Part shown: piece by piece, positions 1-9,700 of the stretch
How the letters are laid out: every line of letters starts with the position of its first letter
How positions within the stretch are numbered: position 1 is the first letter of the stretch
Assembly (NCBI GenBank): GCA_003427395.1
Contig: BFEA01000888.1
Span: 385,230 to 419,206 of the forward strand
Length of the DNA: 33,977 bases
Source of the DNA: Chara braunii
Lineage: Eukaryota > Streptophyta > Charophyceae > Charales > Characeae
Direction: 5' to 3'
Notes under the pieces: generated by a model
What the model saw: the letters and a program-made list of their open reading frames with translations, nothing else
Database searches by the model: none
Told to the model about the DNA's origin: nothing
Translations under genes and position numbers: made by a program

Positions 1-715
1 AGTGAAGTTGTTGGTGCACCAAACAGTCGACCCGCAAATGCAGCTCATCTTTGAGTGCTTGATCTATGGCGAGCCTGTTTTTGAACCGTGCAAGGTAACC
101 AGTAGGGCCGGATGTGTGAAACGCTTGAAAAGAAGTGAGCTTGACACCATGAAATTCCTCCCTTGCGAGAAAAAGAACTCTTATTCGTCGACCGTCCACC
201 TTGACGGCAGTGAAGAGCGTCACGACGGTGGTGCCTCGATTACACACCCTCGCTCGACCGAAGTAGTCTATGATCACCGGCGTCGACTTCGTCGGTTGGC
301 CGCGGCAAAACCAGGCACACAGTTTTGGATGCAACTTGTCCAACGACGCCCACTTAAGTTTCTCACATAAAATGTGCCATGCTTCAACCATCTTAGAAGT
401 TTGGATGGGTCCCTCTTCAAGGGGTTCCCTCTTCAGAAGTGACTCCAACCTGATAGGGTATGCCTGTACATCCTTCATCAGAGTGTACAGGTACCAAAAG
501 TTCGACCCTACATCACGACAAATCCGAAGTTGTCCTTCTTCCGCACTTTGCCACAAAGGGATTTCCCCGTCCGGGGCAACATCATCTTCGAGGTGCAGGT
601 AGTCACGGTCTATACCAGATCATCCAATGTCTTCCCAAATGTTCTTCGACAAAATGATTAGATCGACATCTGGCGCTGAGGACTTCCTACTCTGCGATGA
701 AGTCCCGATATCCAT
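1..715 (-). pseudogene. Copy A of an unrecognised protein family (broken, cut by window edge)
   Basis: I do not recognise this family. Read on the minus strand from an ATG at 713-715, one frame stays open to the window edge (about 238 codons) except for a TGA at 620-622. The decisive evidence that it codes is copy B about 1.4 kb away: the two share protein-level blocks in the same order, including an N-terminal 'DLII..K.IW' and 'DYLH', a central 'GSN', 'YLY' and 'KLCAW', then 'PVIIDY.GR.R..NRGT', 'TLFTA.K', 'REEF/REDF' and 'RVDCLVH'. Differences between the copies are mostly conservative, which suggests past selection on protein. No signal peptide or membrane segment is apparent. Four copies of the palindromic motif lie 5' of the start (823-1194). 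The C-terminus lies outside the window. It is probably an accessory gene of a mobile element, judged only from its neighbours. Confidence 0.5.
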
Positions 716-822
716 TCTGCATCAGCGGAGAAACGCAAGGAAGCGAGTCAGTTGCAATTCTCGCAAGTGCATAAGCAAAAATTCCAGGAATGTTATATGC
801 ACGAAGGGGTTCGATAATTGGT

Positions 823-1194
823 AATTGGTTCGCACATCGCAAGAGAGCACAAGTTTTCTAACCACCGTCTAATGCCGACTTATTTTCTACACGTCATTCA
901 TGTGGGTCGATAAGTAAGAGTAAATTCACACTTCGCAAATCAGCGCAAGTCCTGCAACCGCCGCCAACGATTGACAAATAAATGACGGTAGATTCGCACT
1001 TCGCTACTGAGCACAAGTCCTGCAACCGCCGCTCAACATCTCCAACACGTCGTTCATGTGGAACGGTCAGACCACTCTCTTATTGGGTGGAACAGTCAGA
1101 CTACCCTCTTAATCAGCGCAAGTCCTGCAATGATGGCGTCGACGAACGGTGAGGTCGTCCTATGAGTACAGCAGCAAAGTGCGAACTAACTCGG
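823..1194. promoter_or_regulatory. Upstream spacer of copy A: four palindrome copies plus short direct repeats
   Basis: This non-coding stretch lies between the ends of two minus-strand genes. It holds degenerate copies of the palindrome seen throughout the first 18 kb, near 823-834, 921-940, 989-1003 and 1176-1194. The last has the left half-site AAGTGCGAA nearly complete. A second direct repeat, ATCAGCGCAAGTCCTGCAA and variants, occurs at 939-957, about 1005-1025 and 1112-1130. A phrase beginning TGGAACGGTCAGACC is duplicated near 1060 and 1090. Position suggests a promoter or cis-site for copy A; no TATA box is clear. Confidence 0.4.
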
Positions 1195-1264
1195 AGTTGT
1201 CTCACATAGCAGGTCATGGCGACTGGTGTCCATCCTCACAGTAAGGACAGTCGTAGATCTGTCT

Positions 1265-2115
1265 CTACCTACCCCCCACGAATTCCAATGTTTGGATACC
1301 CGAACGGTGATGCGAAACTTTTCGTATAGTGTAGTCATTGCAGTTGTCCTTGTGTTCCAACGTGAATAATATGTCGTCACACAATCCGAAAAGGAAGTGA
1401 AGTTGGGCATGCACCAAACAGTCAACCCTTTGATTCAACTCTTTTGCGAGCGAAGGATCTATTTCGAATCGTTCACGGAAGCACTCGAGAGCACAAACGG
1501 ACGAGGGCTCGCGAAAGTCTTCCCTCACAAGGAAGAAAACTCTCATTTGCTTACCACAAAGCTTGGCCGCCGTGAAAAGAGTCAGCACAGGGGTGCCACG
1601 GTTGAACAGACGAACTCGGCCATGGTAGTCTATGATCACAGGAAAACGCAACTGCGGCTTCCCGATGCAGTACCACTGTACCATGCACAAAGTTTAGCAT
1701 GATGCTCGTCCATACAACCCCACTCTTGTTCGAAGCGCAGCGACTCCCAGTCATCTACCATATCCTCGACGTCCATCTTCTGCTCCTGACTGGATGAAAC
1801 TTCCAAAAGTTAGACTTCTTCTAAACTCCAGTAGAGGTACTATAGATTTGATCCTCTATCATGAACTATTGTAGTTTATCCATCAACAACACGTGTTTCG
1901 GGTGCAATGTAACCGTCGAGGCCGACCCCAGCTTCGATATGCAAATAATCGCTGTCAAGACTGACCATTTGTTGTGCCCAAATGCATTTGTTCATGATGA
2001 TAAGATCCGTGTCCACATTCTTGATCGAAAAGGAATACTCGCTCGAGTACGATGAGGTTTCGTAGGACGTTGTCTCATATACAACGTCGAACGATGGTGT
2101 GTCGTCGTCATGCAT
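1265..2115 (-). pseudogene. Copy B of the same unrecognised family, heavily decayed
   Basis: This is a diverged copy of the gene at 1-715. From an ATG at 2113-2115, one minus-strand frame shows in-frame stops TAA 1876-1878, TAG 1840-1842 and TAA 1810-1812. Between and after these stops the residues still align with copy A; the TAG replaces the Trp of the shared 'GSN.WYLY' block. At 1670-1683 an 8-bp tandem duplication (TGGTACAG then TGGTAC, minus strand) shifts the frame. The last open stretch starts by 1690 and ends at a TAG at 1265-1267. This last part carries 'PVIIDYHGR', 'NRGT', 'TLFTAAK', 'REDF' and 'RVDCLVH', then a tail not seen in copy A because copy A is cut off. The gene is clearly dead, but the order of conserved blocks supports real descent from a protein-coding gene. 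Confidence 0.55.
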
Positions 2116-2133
2116 CCTGCAGGACAAGAAACT

Positions 2134-2324
2134 GGAATTAGTTCGCAGTTCACGTCTCGTCATTATCTTAGCGGAGTTCGTAGCTACCAAATCCGAATCA
2201 GTTCGCATTTATCTAAACGGGCACGTCGNGGAATTAGTTCGCAGTTCACGTCTCGTCATTATCTTAGCGGAGTTCGTAGCTACCAAATCCGAATCAGTTC
2301 GCATTTATCTAAACGGGCACGTCG
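2134..2324. repeat. Exact 95-bp direct duplication flanking one N (probable assembly join)
   Basis: Bases 2134-2228 and 2230-2324 are identical by eye and separated by a single N at 2229. This is what two overlapping contig ends look like when they are joined without merging. Each copy contains two palindrome copies (near 2136 and 2202 in the first), so the real locus probably has two, not four. The segment lies about 20 bp upstream of the copy B start. Confidence 0.75.
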
Positions 2325-2641
2325 AACGGACCGGAAAGACAGCCGTCCCCCAAGGCCACAAGCGCTTTCTCGCAAACGGATGCCGGTATTGCAAGGCCTG
2401 TCATGAATTTGCTCTCATCCGTCCCTTTGCGAAAAGGTATTCTCCAAGAATAAGCCATGGTTTCGGCGTGTTGTCATTGTTCCTCGTCCGAAGTGGAAAA
2501 TTTCCACCTCTTCGTCCAAGCGCCGAAGTACCTTTCGCGAAGATCGGACGAGTGACCTGTAGGCACCCACCACTGTATACGTAAACAACCGAAATGCGGT
2601 GAGGAACGGTCGTCCACAACCTCAGACTGTGGTCTGCCAAC
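2325..2641. other. Spacer between copy B and the DUF7869-like gene
   Basis: No gene or repeat is supported here. Both neighbouring genes read on the minus strand, so this stretch is the 3' flank of the transposase-like gene ending at 2642. A minus-strand frame overlapping it (2401-2688) has no recognisable features. Confidence 0.3.
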
Positions 2642-5370
2642 CTAGAACGGGACACCTTGAGACAGTTCCTCATCGAACAGCCTAACAATCAGGAAATCAC
2701 CTTGGTTTATATAGCGTCGAGGGTCGAAGTCCACTTTTGGACGGCTCGCCCTCGGTCCTACATATATAAGCGAAGCATCTGGCGAAGGAGGGTCGACTTC
2801 TTGAACTTCCTCCACAGTTTTGACTGATTGTGGCCAAAAGGTGTGAGGGTAGATCTCCGGCTCGTCCGCCCCGAGGACATCCTCTTCCTCACCCTCTTCC
2901 TCACCCTCTTCCGTCTCTTTCTTCTTTTGCTTTTGGATCATGTCGTCCGCCTCGACGAAGATGGCTTTCCAGTAAGACGAAGCATCCTCCCGCTTGTCGA
3001 CCTCCTCCTTCCTATATGTCTGCCACATGTGTCTATGCTATTCGAGGACGTCCACAAATTTTTGGACACTGTCACGAGCCATCCGAAAATCGTCTTTAAC
3101 GACACGGGGAATAACACATGGTTGTGGAGGGGAGGCAGGGCCTGCATACTGACCATCGACAACCGGGAACCAGTGAACTGGTCTGCCTTCCGGCATCCAT
3201 TCCGCATCGGTACAGTACTTCTTGTACACCATGACGGGCCTGCCGTCACGCATGAAGAATTTGAAGAGGTGCGGTTTCAATACGCCGACGATGGTTCTAT
3301 CGACGTATCGATCCACTACCCGGCGCCAATCGGCAATGTGATCGAGCTCAATGCACTTCGGCGGTATTTTGTGCGACAACTCGATAAGCGAGAACAACTG
3401 TTTCATGGTGTAAGCATCGTTGTCCTTCAGTTTTTTCGAGAAAACACTAAAAGTCGCGTCTATGTCGGTATGCGTGTGGCCAACGAGCATGAACCCCACT
3501 TCGACATCTTCGAAAATCCCGAACTTCACCAGAAGAGAGGCCAAACACATAAGGTATTGTTTTTTGTTTTCTCTCCAACAATTGTCCGCCTGGATGCGGA
3601 TGTGGCGTGGCCATTTCTGTCCCGACGCCTGCAACTCACATAGAGTCCGCATAACGCACGTCATGGTGCCATCGGAACCGTGCGCATAGAAAGGCAAATA
3701 CGTGTACACATAAATGGACGGTTTCCTGCCGTGAGCTACGACCGCGGTCAGGTTCGTTTTCATCATCATGTCGTGTCGATGATCCTTGGAGTAATTATAC
3801 ATGCCGATGTGAGGAATGGTTGTCTTTTTCTGATCCATTCCATCCACTATAAGGCAGAGGTATTCCGCAGGGTTCAAAATGAAACGAAGTTTCCAGTTAA
3901 TGTAATCCGCACGGTGAGCGACCTGATCTAGTTGGTGTTTGCGGTGCTTTTCATCGAAATCCCTACGGTCACGAAGGAGGAAGGCATTGTCTCTGGCCTG
4001 TCTAAGGCGGACGCACTCGCCACACTTTGTGAACGAGTTGGACTTGGCAAGGTCGGCATGCCACAAGTACTTCCTCCATGTGGAGTAGAAGACTTGCTCC
4101 GAAACGACGATCTGACCCGCCGCTTCCAAGTCCGCCTTGATAGACTCGTATACAAGGAGCTTCGTGAAATAAGCAGGGAGCCTAACTTTGGGTCGTTATA
4201 AGGTCCCCCTCACAACCATTTCGTTAGGCATAGCATCTCCATGTTCTTCCACGAACCTTGTCACACGAGCCAGCATGCTCACATACTCCAGTCTCGGGTT
4301 CAACAATCCCCATCGACCATGACGGCCACGGACGACCCCGTCCGACTTGCACTTGCTATAACGACGAAATGTGTTTCGACATATCCCTATTATTTTGCAC
4401 CAACCGGCGATGCACACACGACGGTTGCACTGCACTGGTTGGACTCTTTCCAGACTGCCGTCGAGGATAGTGAAATTGTCGAGGGTTTGCATCCACCACT
4501 CGATCCTTCTTTCGAGGGACATTTCGTAATAGGCTTCGCGCACTGATTTGATATCGTCAATGGTCTAGACCCGAAGACACTTGTTCTTACAACATCTGTA
4601 CGTCGGGACGAGTGCAAAGTTAGTTTCATTCAATCGACATTTGACCCTCTTCGAATGTTCTGACCTTCTAACCGGCCTATTTTTTCGATTATATCTTCTC
4701 CTTTCTCCAGGTAGGGGATGAGACAAAACTTGAAGGACTGCTTCGGGAGTTCCAGGTTGGTTTTTGGTCGCGGACCTATGCGCTGCAGCTAGGAATTTCG
4801 ATCTGTCCGTGGGAGCGGTTCTCGGCAAATCAGATTGGGAGGATTCCGATGAACTGTAGAAATCTGTGTCTACAAAACCAGTCTGCCAATTTTTCATTGC
4901 ACCCGTCGCTGTCATCGACGGAGAGCCAACTATTCCGGCTTCACATGCAATTCTCTTACCTATCTTCGCGCTTCCACACGCACGTACCGTTGCCTGGTCC
5001 CTATCATACCCGTTTCTACCAAATGCACCGCACTGTTCCCGATCAGATCTGTTTCTATCGGGCGTACCGCAAAAGTCTGTGTCCACCAACGCCCGACTGT
5101 AGTCAAATGCTAGGGGTTGGGTAACTTCAATGCTTTCTGACAGTCTACCCGTTGTCGCACGAGATCTGATCCAGTCATTTCGGACACACCACAGAAATCT
5201 GTGTCCACGAACATCCACCCACCGGGAAACGTCTCGACATCCCGGATACCCTCACTACCGGGGATTAGCGCTGTAGATACGCGCTGACCGTCAGGAACGT
5301 CGGTAAAGCGAACAAAACGACGTCGGGCGGACGTCGTAGACGAGCCTGAATGATTCGTCGGGGTCAACAT
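2642..5370 (-). pseudogene. DUF7869-like, transposase-type protein gene with one frameshift and three in-frame stops
   Basis: Minus-strand gene of about 900 codons. From an ATG at 5368-5370 the N-terminal part is read in one frame to near 5115, where the frame shifts by one. From there to 2642 a single frame continues, broken only by TAG 4565-4567, TAA 4196-4198 and TAG 3038-3040. The N-terminal third carries three 'VDTDF' motifs and is otherwise low in structure. The middle (about 4540-4200) is basic, with 'RRVCIAGWCKIIGICRNTFRRY', reminiscent of a helix-turn-helix. The core (about 3860-3380) has 'LIVDGMDQKK', 'IQADNCWRENKKQ' and 'LVGHTHTDIDATFS', the Asp/Asn/His signature I associate with DUF7869 proteins, thought to be RNase H-fold transposase-like. 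The tail is acidic (EEGEEEGEEE). Family assignment is from memory of the motifs; the function as a transposase is inference. A palindrome array lies 5' of the start. Confidence 0.7.
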
Positions 5371-5747
5371 TGAGAACTCCCTTTTCAAACTGCAATGCCG
5401 ATCAGAGGGAGCTTCCGGGCTGCTGTCACAAGAACTACGTTCTCAAACATCCTCTTCTCCATGTTGTCGTGATGGTGGCGGTGGCGTGACACAGTGGACG
5501 GATTGGACAACCATTTGAAGACGATTCACAAGGAAACTGTACAACAAGAAAATCACGTCAACGTATGACGAGGTCAGGAAAATAAACAAGCGGGAGCAAA
5601 CTCACATTTCAAATATTTATCACAAAATTGTGGAACAACAATATTTGAATCCATATCGTTTTGTCGGACCCTGATGTGAGGCTCAAGTGGTATCTCAAGT
5701 CCAACTCCCCACCCACTCCTTCAGTGTGCAAGTGGTTTGGATATGTC
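5371..5747. other. 5' spacer of the DUF7869-like gene
   Basis: About 375 bp between the gene start and the palindrome array. I see no coding frame, TATA box or repeat that I would defend. Confidence 0.25.
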
Positions 5748-6470
5748 CGAGTAAACTCGCACTTTTTCAGGCGAGAGTACAAATGCGAGCTGATTCGGAC
5801 TTATTCAACATACAGTAAGAAATTAAGTTCATGGTCGGAACAANACCGAACACAAGTGCGAGTCGATTCGGTATTTTCCACTAAACAGCGAGAAATTTCA
5901 AGTGCCAAAAAATTCGCACTTCAGAGGAACATTTCGATTACGCCGTGCAATAAGAAATTGCCTTCGTGGTTGGTTCAGTGGCGAGTTAACTCGCAAATAC
6001 AAAACAACTTATTTCTTTTGGGCCGAGAAGATACCCAAATTATCGACAAAAGGGGAACAAATTTAGAGGGATGGATGGTTGAAGAGCGAATAAATTCGCA
6101 CTTGCAAACGAGTATTCCATTACGAAACTGGGGTTTGTGGACTAAAGAGTCAAAAATTTGGGGGGATGGCTGGTTGAAGAGCGAATAAATTCGCACTTGC
6201 AGACGAACATTTTCACTATGAAACAGGGACTTTTGGACTGTAGAGTAAGAAATTTAAGGGGATGGTTGATTGAAGAGCGAATAAATTCGCACTTGCAAAC
6301 GGGCATTTTCATTACGGAACTGGAGGTACAAGTGCGAGTTAATTCTGACCTATGGACTAAAAAGTGACAAATTAAGGGGTTGGTTGGTTCAAGAGCGAAT
6401 GAATTCGCACTTGTAAACGAGCATTTCCATTACGAAATTGCGGGTACAAGTGCAAGTTGTTTCCGACTTG
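5748..6470. repeat. Palindrome array 1 (about 11 copies) with a partly regular ~95-bp period
   Basis: Palindromes occur near 5748, 5783, 5853, 5900, 5979, 6083, 6179, 6275, 6330, 6393 and 6447. The best copies read GCGAATAAATTCGCACTTG, with half-sites GCGAA and TTCGC around a short A/T spacer. Starts at 6087, 6181, 6277 and 6395 are spaced 94, 96 and 118 bp. The sequence between them is also repeated ('gatggttgaaga' before and 'cattacgaaactg' after the motif), so part of this is a degenerate satellite with the palindrome as its most conserved element. The apparent 175-residue frame across it is produced by the repeats, not by a gene. An N at 5844 is unresolved. Confidence 0.75.
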
Positions 6471-6539
6471 TTCTGCGTGTAGTACGAGCCACAGATCGTC
6501 GCAAGAGAGAAATAGGGAAAGATGGCGTGCGATTTTTTA

Positions 6540-8110
6540 AGATGGAGAAAGATTGCGAAGCGATGGGCAGACGACGCATCAATGGAAATACATGGACAGA
6601 GATGGCGCACCGAATGAGAGAGATGGCGCACCAAGAGAGATGGATGGAGTCACAGTCTTCCCTCGAATACAACGTCCGGTCATTACAACTGAATTTGGGT
6701 CATCTTTCAGTCTAAAGACAACTGTAATGAAAGTGCGTTGTATATTCCGGGGAAGAAGGTGGATGGCGCAAGAAGGGAAAAAGATCACGAACTGATTGGG
6801 AGGTGTGCCGCAGCGAGAGAGAGAGATTGCGCACCGATGAAGAAACATAGCGCAGCAATGGAGATAGCAGGCGCAACGATGGTTAGCGATAGCACAACAA
6901 TGGAGAAAGATGGCGCACCGAAGCAGATAGATGACGATGGAGATAGATTAGGAAAGATAGCGCAGCGATGGAGATAGATGACGAAGGAGATAGATTAGGA
7001 AAGATAGCGCACCGAAGGAGATGGATGACGAAGGAGATAGATTATGAAAGATACTACAGCGATGGGTATCACACCGAAGGAGATGGATGACGAAGGAGAT
7101 AGATTATGAAAGATACTACAGCGATGGGTATAGATGACGAGAGGTCGGTAGAGATCGCGCATCGGTGGAGAGAGATGGACAGAGGACGCGCAACAATGGT
7201 TAGCGATGCCACAGTGATGGAGAGAGAAGGCACAACGATGACCAAGATTTGTTATTGCACAACATCATTTCCATCGAGTTAAACCTTCGTTAAGCATACC
7301 GGTCACCTGTTTCGTGCGATTCCACAGTGATGGGCGGCTGCACCGACGACGGCCTGAAACAACAATACAATGGCGATGGCGGGATCGCGCACGAGTAATG
7401 GAGAGCCTCTGGGGCAAGGATGGAGGTTGCCCGGTTGTCGACAGAGATCACGCAGTGATGGAGTGAGATGGAGAGTGATCACTCTGCGATGGAGGGAGAT
7501 CGTGTGGCGATGGAGAGAGAAATTGCGCAGCGCTGCGGTGGGATAACACTGGCCAGGGCTTCGATAGGGATGGCCAGCGCTGCGGCGGAGAGCGATGGCG
7601 CACCGGTGGAGAGCGATGGCGCGGCGATGGAACGCGTTACAATGCAGCGATAGCCATAGCAATGGCAGCGACGGAACAGCGGTAGCGATTGCGCAGCGAT
7701 GGCGCACCGGTGGACAGCGATGGCGCAGGGGTGGAGAGCGATGGAACAACGATGGAACAGCGATAGCGATGGCGCAGCGATGGAACAGCGATAGCGAAGG
7801 CAGAGATAGCGATGACAGCGATAGCGATGACGCACCGATTGAGAGATGGCGCAGCGATGGAACCAACGTTGCGATGACAGCTATGGTACCAGCGTTGTGA
7901 TGGCGCAACGATGGTCAGCGCTGCGATGAGAGCGATGGCGATTGTCAGCGCTGCGATGGTCAAGCGAGCGCGACGGCTGCGATGGGGGATATAGCTTTGC
8001 ATCGCGATGGCGATGAGCTAAGCGCATCGATGGCGATGGTGCATGGCGAGCGTTGGCGATGGCAATGAGCTAAGCGCATCGATAACGATGGTGCATGGCT
8101 AAGCACATCG
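6540..8110. repeat. Degenerate GCGATGG-type minisatellite
   Basis: About 1.5 kb of loosely tandem short units built on GATGGCGCA, GCGATGGA and GAGATAGATGACG. A more recent duplication is visible: a unit of about 62 bp at 7011-7072 is repeated at about 7073-7132. Several long frames on both strands (for example those rich in Leu-Ser or Ala-Met) come from the biased composition and lack protein features, so I do not call genes here. Confidence 0.7.
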
Positions 8111-8529
8111 ATCCGTTGACATTTGCAAAATGTCCTAATGACAGCGACACCAGAACTTATAGATTTCCGGTGTTTTTGACCTCGGCGCACAACGAATCGC
8201 CGCGCCTCGGCGGGAAATAAACCGTCGCCTGGCCTCGGCGCGCAACGAACCGCCTCAGCGCACAACGAATCACCGCACCTTATAGATTCTTGCGCCTTAC
8301 CTCGTACCTCGTACCTCGTACATCGATTCTGCCGATCGATGGTCCAGATTACAACTGCGAAAATGACATTGTCTGCCCCTTGTTTTCGGGAACTGTCACA
8401 TCATTGCACGCCAGAGTAGACGGAGATTTTGGGGCCACTGGCATAACAGTGGCTCCGTTCATCTGCGCGGTTGAAAATTGTTGATCGACGGCTAACAATT
8501 TCCGGTACCCCTTACCGTTTATAGGCTCT
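8111..8529. other. Spacer with short CTCGGCG(C)GCAACGAA repeats
   Basis: Three or four copies of a phrase like 'CCTCGGCGCGCAACGAA' lie between about 8178 and 8270, followed by a triplicated 'CCTCGTA' near 8298-8320. Nothing coding is supported. Confidence 0.35.
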
Positions 8530-8639
8530 GGCGTTTTATTGGCCCAGGGGTGCGATACGGAAATCGATTCGCCCCTACCTTGATGGCGTTTTATGGGCCC
8601 AGGGGTGTGATATGCGAATCGATTCGGCCCCACCTTGAT
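8530..8639. repeat. Two 55-bp tandem repeats with an internal CGATTCG dyad
   Basis: Units 8530-8584 and 8585-8639 both run from GGCGTTTTAT, through GGCCCAGGGGTG, to CCTTGAT, and differ at several positions. The second contains GCGAATCGATTCG, a relative of the palindrome in the neighbouring arrays. They sit just upstream of a TATA-like box at 8668. Confidence 0.6.
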
Positions 8640-8667
8640 CCCGCCGCGAGGCCTGCTGCAACAAAGT

Positions 8668-8676
8668 ATAAAAGGC
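8668..8676 (+). promoter_or_regulatory. TATA-like box
   Basis: TATAAAAGG is an excellent match to a core-promoter TATA element and lies 29 bp after a tandem repeat pair, a typical retroelement or promoter setting. The next supported gene start is 2 kb downstream (10760), so a functional link is unproven. No LTR boundaries or primer-binding site were found around it. Confidence 0.3.
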
Positions 8677-9040
8677 GTTGCAGCCCTCGAGTTATCCCTT
8701 TTGTTGGCGCTCAACAGATAAAGTTGCGCTATCGCTTCCGCGCGCATTCTGATATTTGGTCTTTGACCCCCACCACCTTCCGCCATAGCCCGCTCACTCT
8801 TCACTCTTCGCTCCGTCCGCAGTTGCCACATTGTGTTCGGTTCGCTCTTCGCTCCTCGGTCTTCGCTCTTCCTAGCTCGATATCCCTCCACCATAACTGG
8901 TTCGGTGGTTGGTTGCTCGCTCAACGCACGACGAAGGTAAAATCATATAACTTGAGTTGTCATATTCTGTGTCCGACGTCTGAACACATTCCCAGATGCC
9001 CTGTCTGTACCTGCAGGATATAACGCAGCAGCCGCATTCT
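8677..9040. other. Spacer downstream of the TATA-like box
   Basis: C- and T-rich sequence with repeated 'TTCGCTC' and 'CTTCGCTCC' phrases (8790-8880). No protein with recognisable features is present on either strand. Confidence 0.25.
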
Positions 9041-9434
9041 GTTGAACCCCGAATCAATTCCCGGTTTTGTTGTTTCGCCAGTGGACGTGCTCTGATCTCT
9101 TTTCCCCACCCTCCACCTCCGTCCGCCATAGCCGATCCGCGTTCCGCAGCTCGATTACCTTTCGCCATAGCCACGATAACGTTCGTATAAAGCTGCTCGA
9201 TCCCCTTTGCAACTTGTAGTCGTCGCCGCGCATGGCGAACCCCGAATCAACACCTAGTTTCTACACCGAACACCGAATTAATTCCCGATTTTCGCTCACC
9301 TGTTCCTTATGAGGTCGCCGACCTGATATCTACATATATATATATATATAAAGATATAGATACATATATGTACCTATATCTAGATATATTGCTACACTGA
9401 ACACCGAATCAATTCCCGATTTTCGTTCACCTGT
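9041..9434. repeat. Four copies of a CCGAAT-AATTCCCG repeat, relatives of the palindrome
   Basis: The phrase 'CCGAATCAATTCCCG' and variants occurs near 9048, 9239 (degenerate), 9274 and 9405. The last two are followed by near-identical stretches (GATTTTCG, TCACCTGT, CCTT.TGAGGTCG) and then (AT)n tracts, showing a duplication of about 130 bp. The core CCGAATTAATTC matches the centre of the array palindrome but has lost the outer CGCACTT arm. Confidence 0.5.
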
Positions 9435-9470
9435 CCCTTGTGAGGTCGTCCCTTGTGAGGTCGCTGACCT

Positions 9471-9643
9471 TATATATATATATATAAACAGTTTGTCACA
9501 GCCCCTCGTTTGTTGTCCTCTTCTCCCTCTCTGCCTACGGTTTACCGGGCAGTTCAACTTGACGATATATATATATATATATATACTCGTTTGTTGTCCT
9601 CTTCTCCCTCTCTGCCTACGGTTTACCGGGCAGTTCTATTTGA

Positions 9644-9678
<35 letters not shown>

Positions 9679-9680
9679 CA
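9471..9680. repeat. Tandem ~85-bp duplication with (AT)n tracts
   Basis: The block starting CTCGTTTGTTGTCCTCTTC and ending in GGGCAGTTC plus TTGACG occurs at about 9507-9564 and again at about 9587-9645, each followed by (AT)n. Further (AT)n tracts lie at 9335-9352 and 9646-9675. The frame across it is not a gene. Confidence 0.7.
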
Positions 9681-9700
9681 TATATATAGAGAGAGATATA

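Noticed and set aside
7303-8002. Long Leu/Ser- and Ala-rich frames on both strands
   Set aside because: They are produced by the minisatellite composition and change identity with every repeat unit.
8640-9330. LTR of a retrotransposon around the TATA-like box
   Set aside because: No matching second LTR, primer-binding site or polypurine tract was found in the window.
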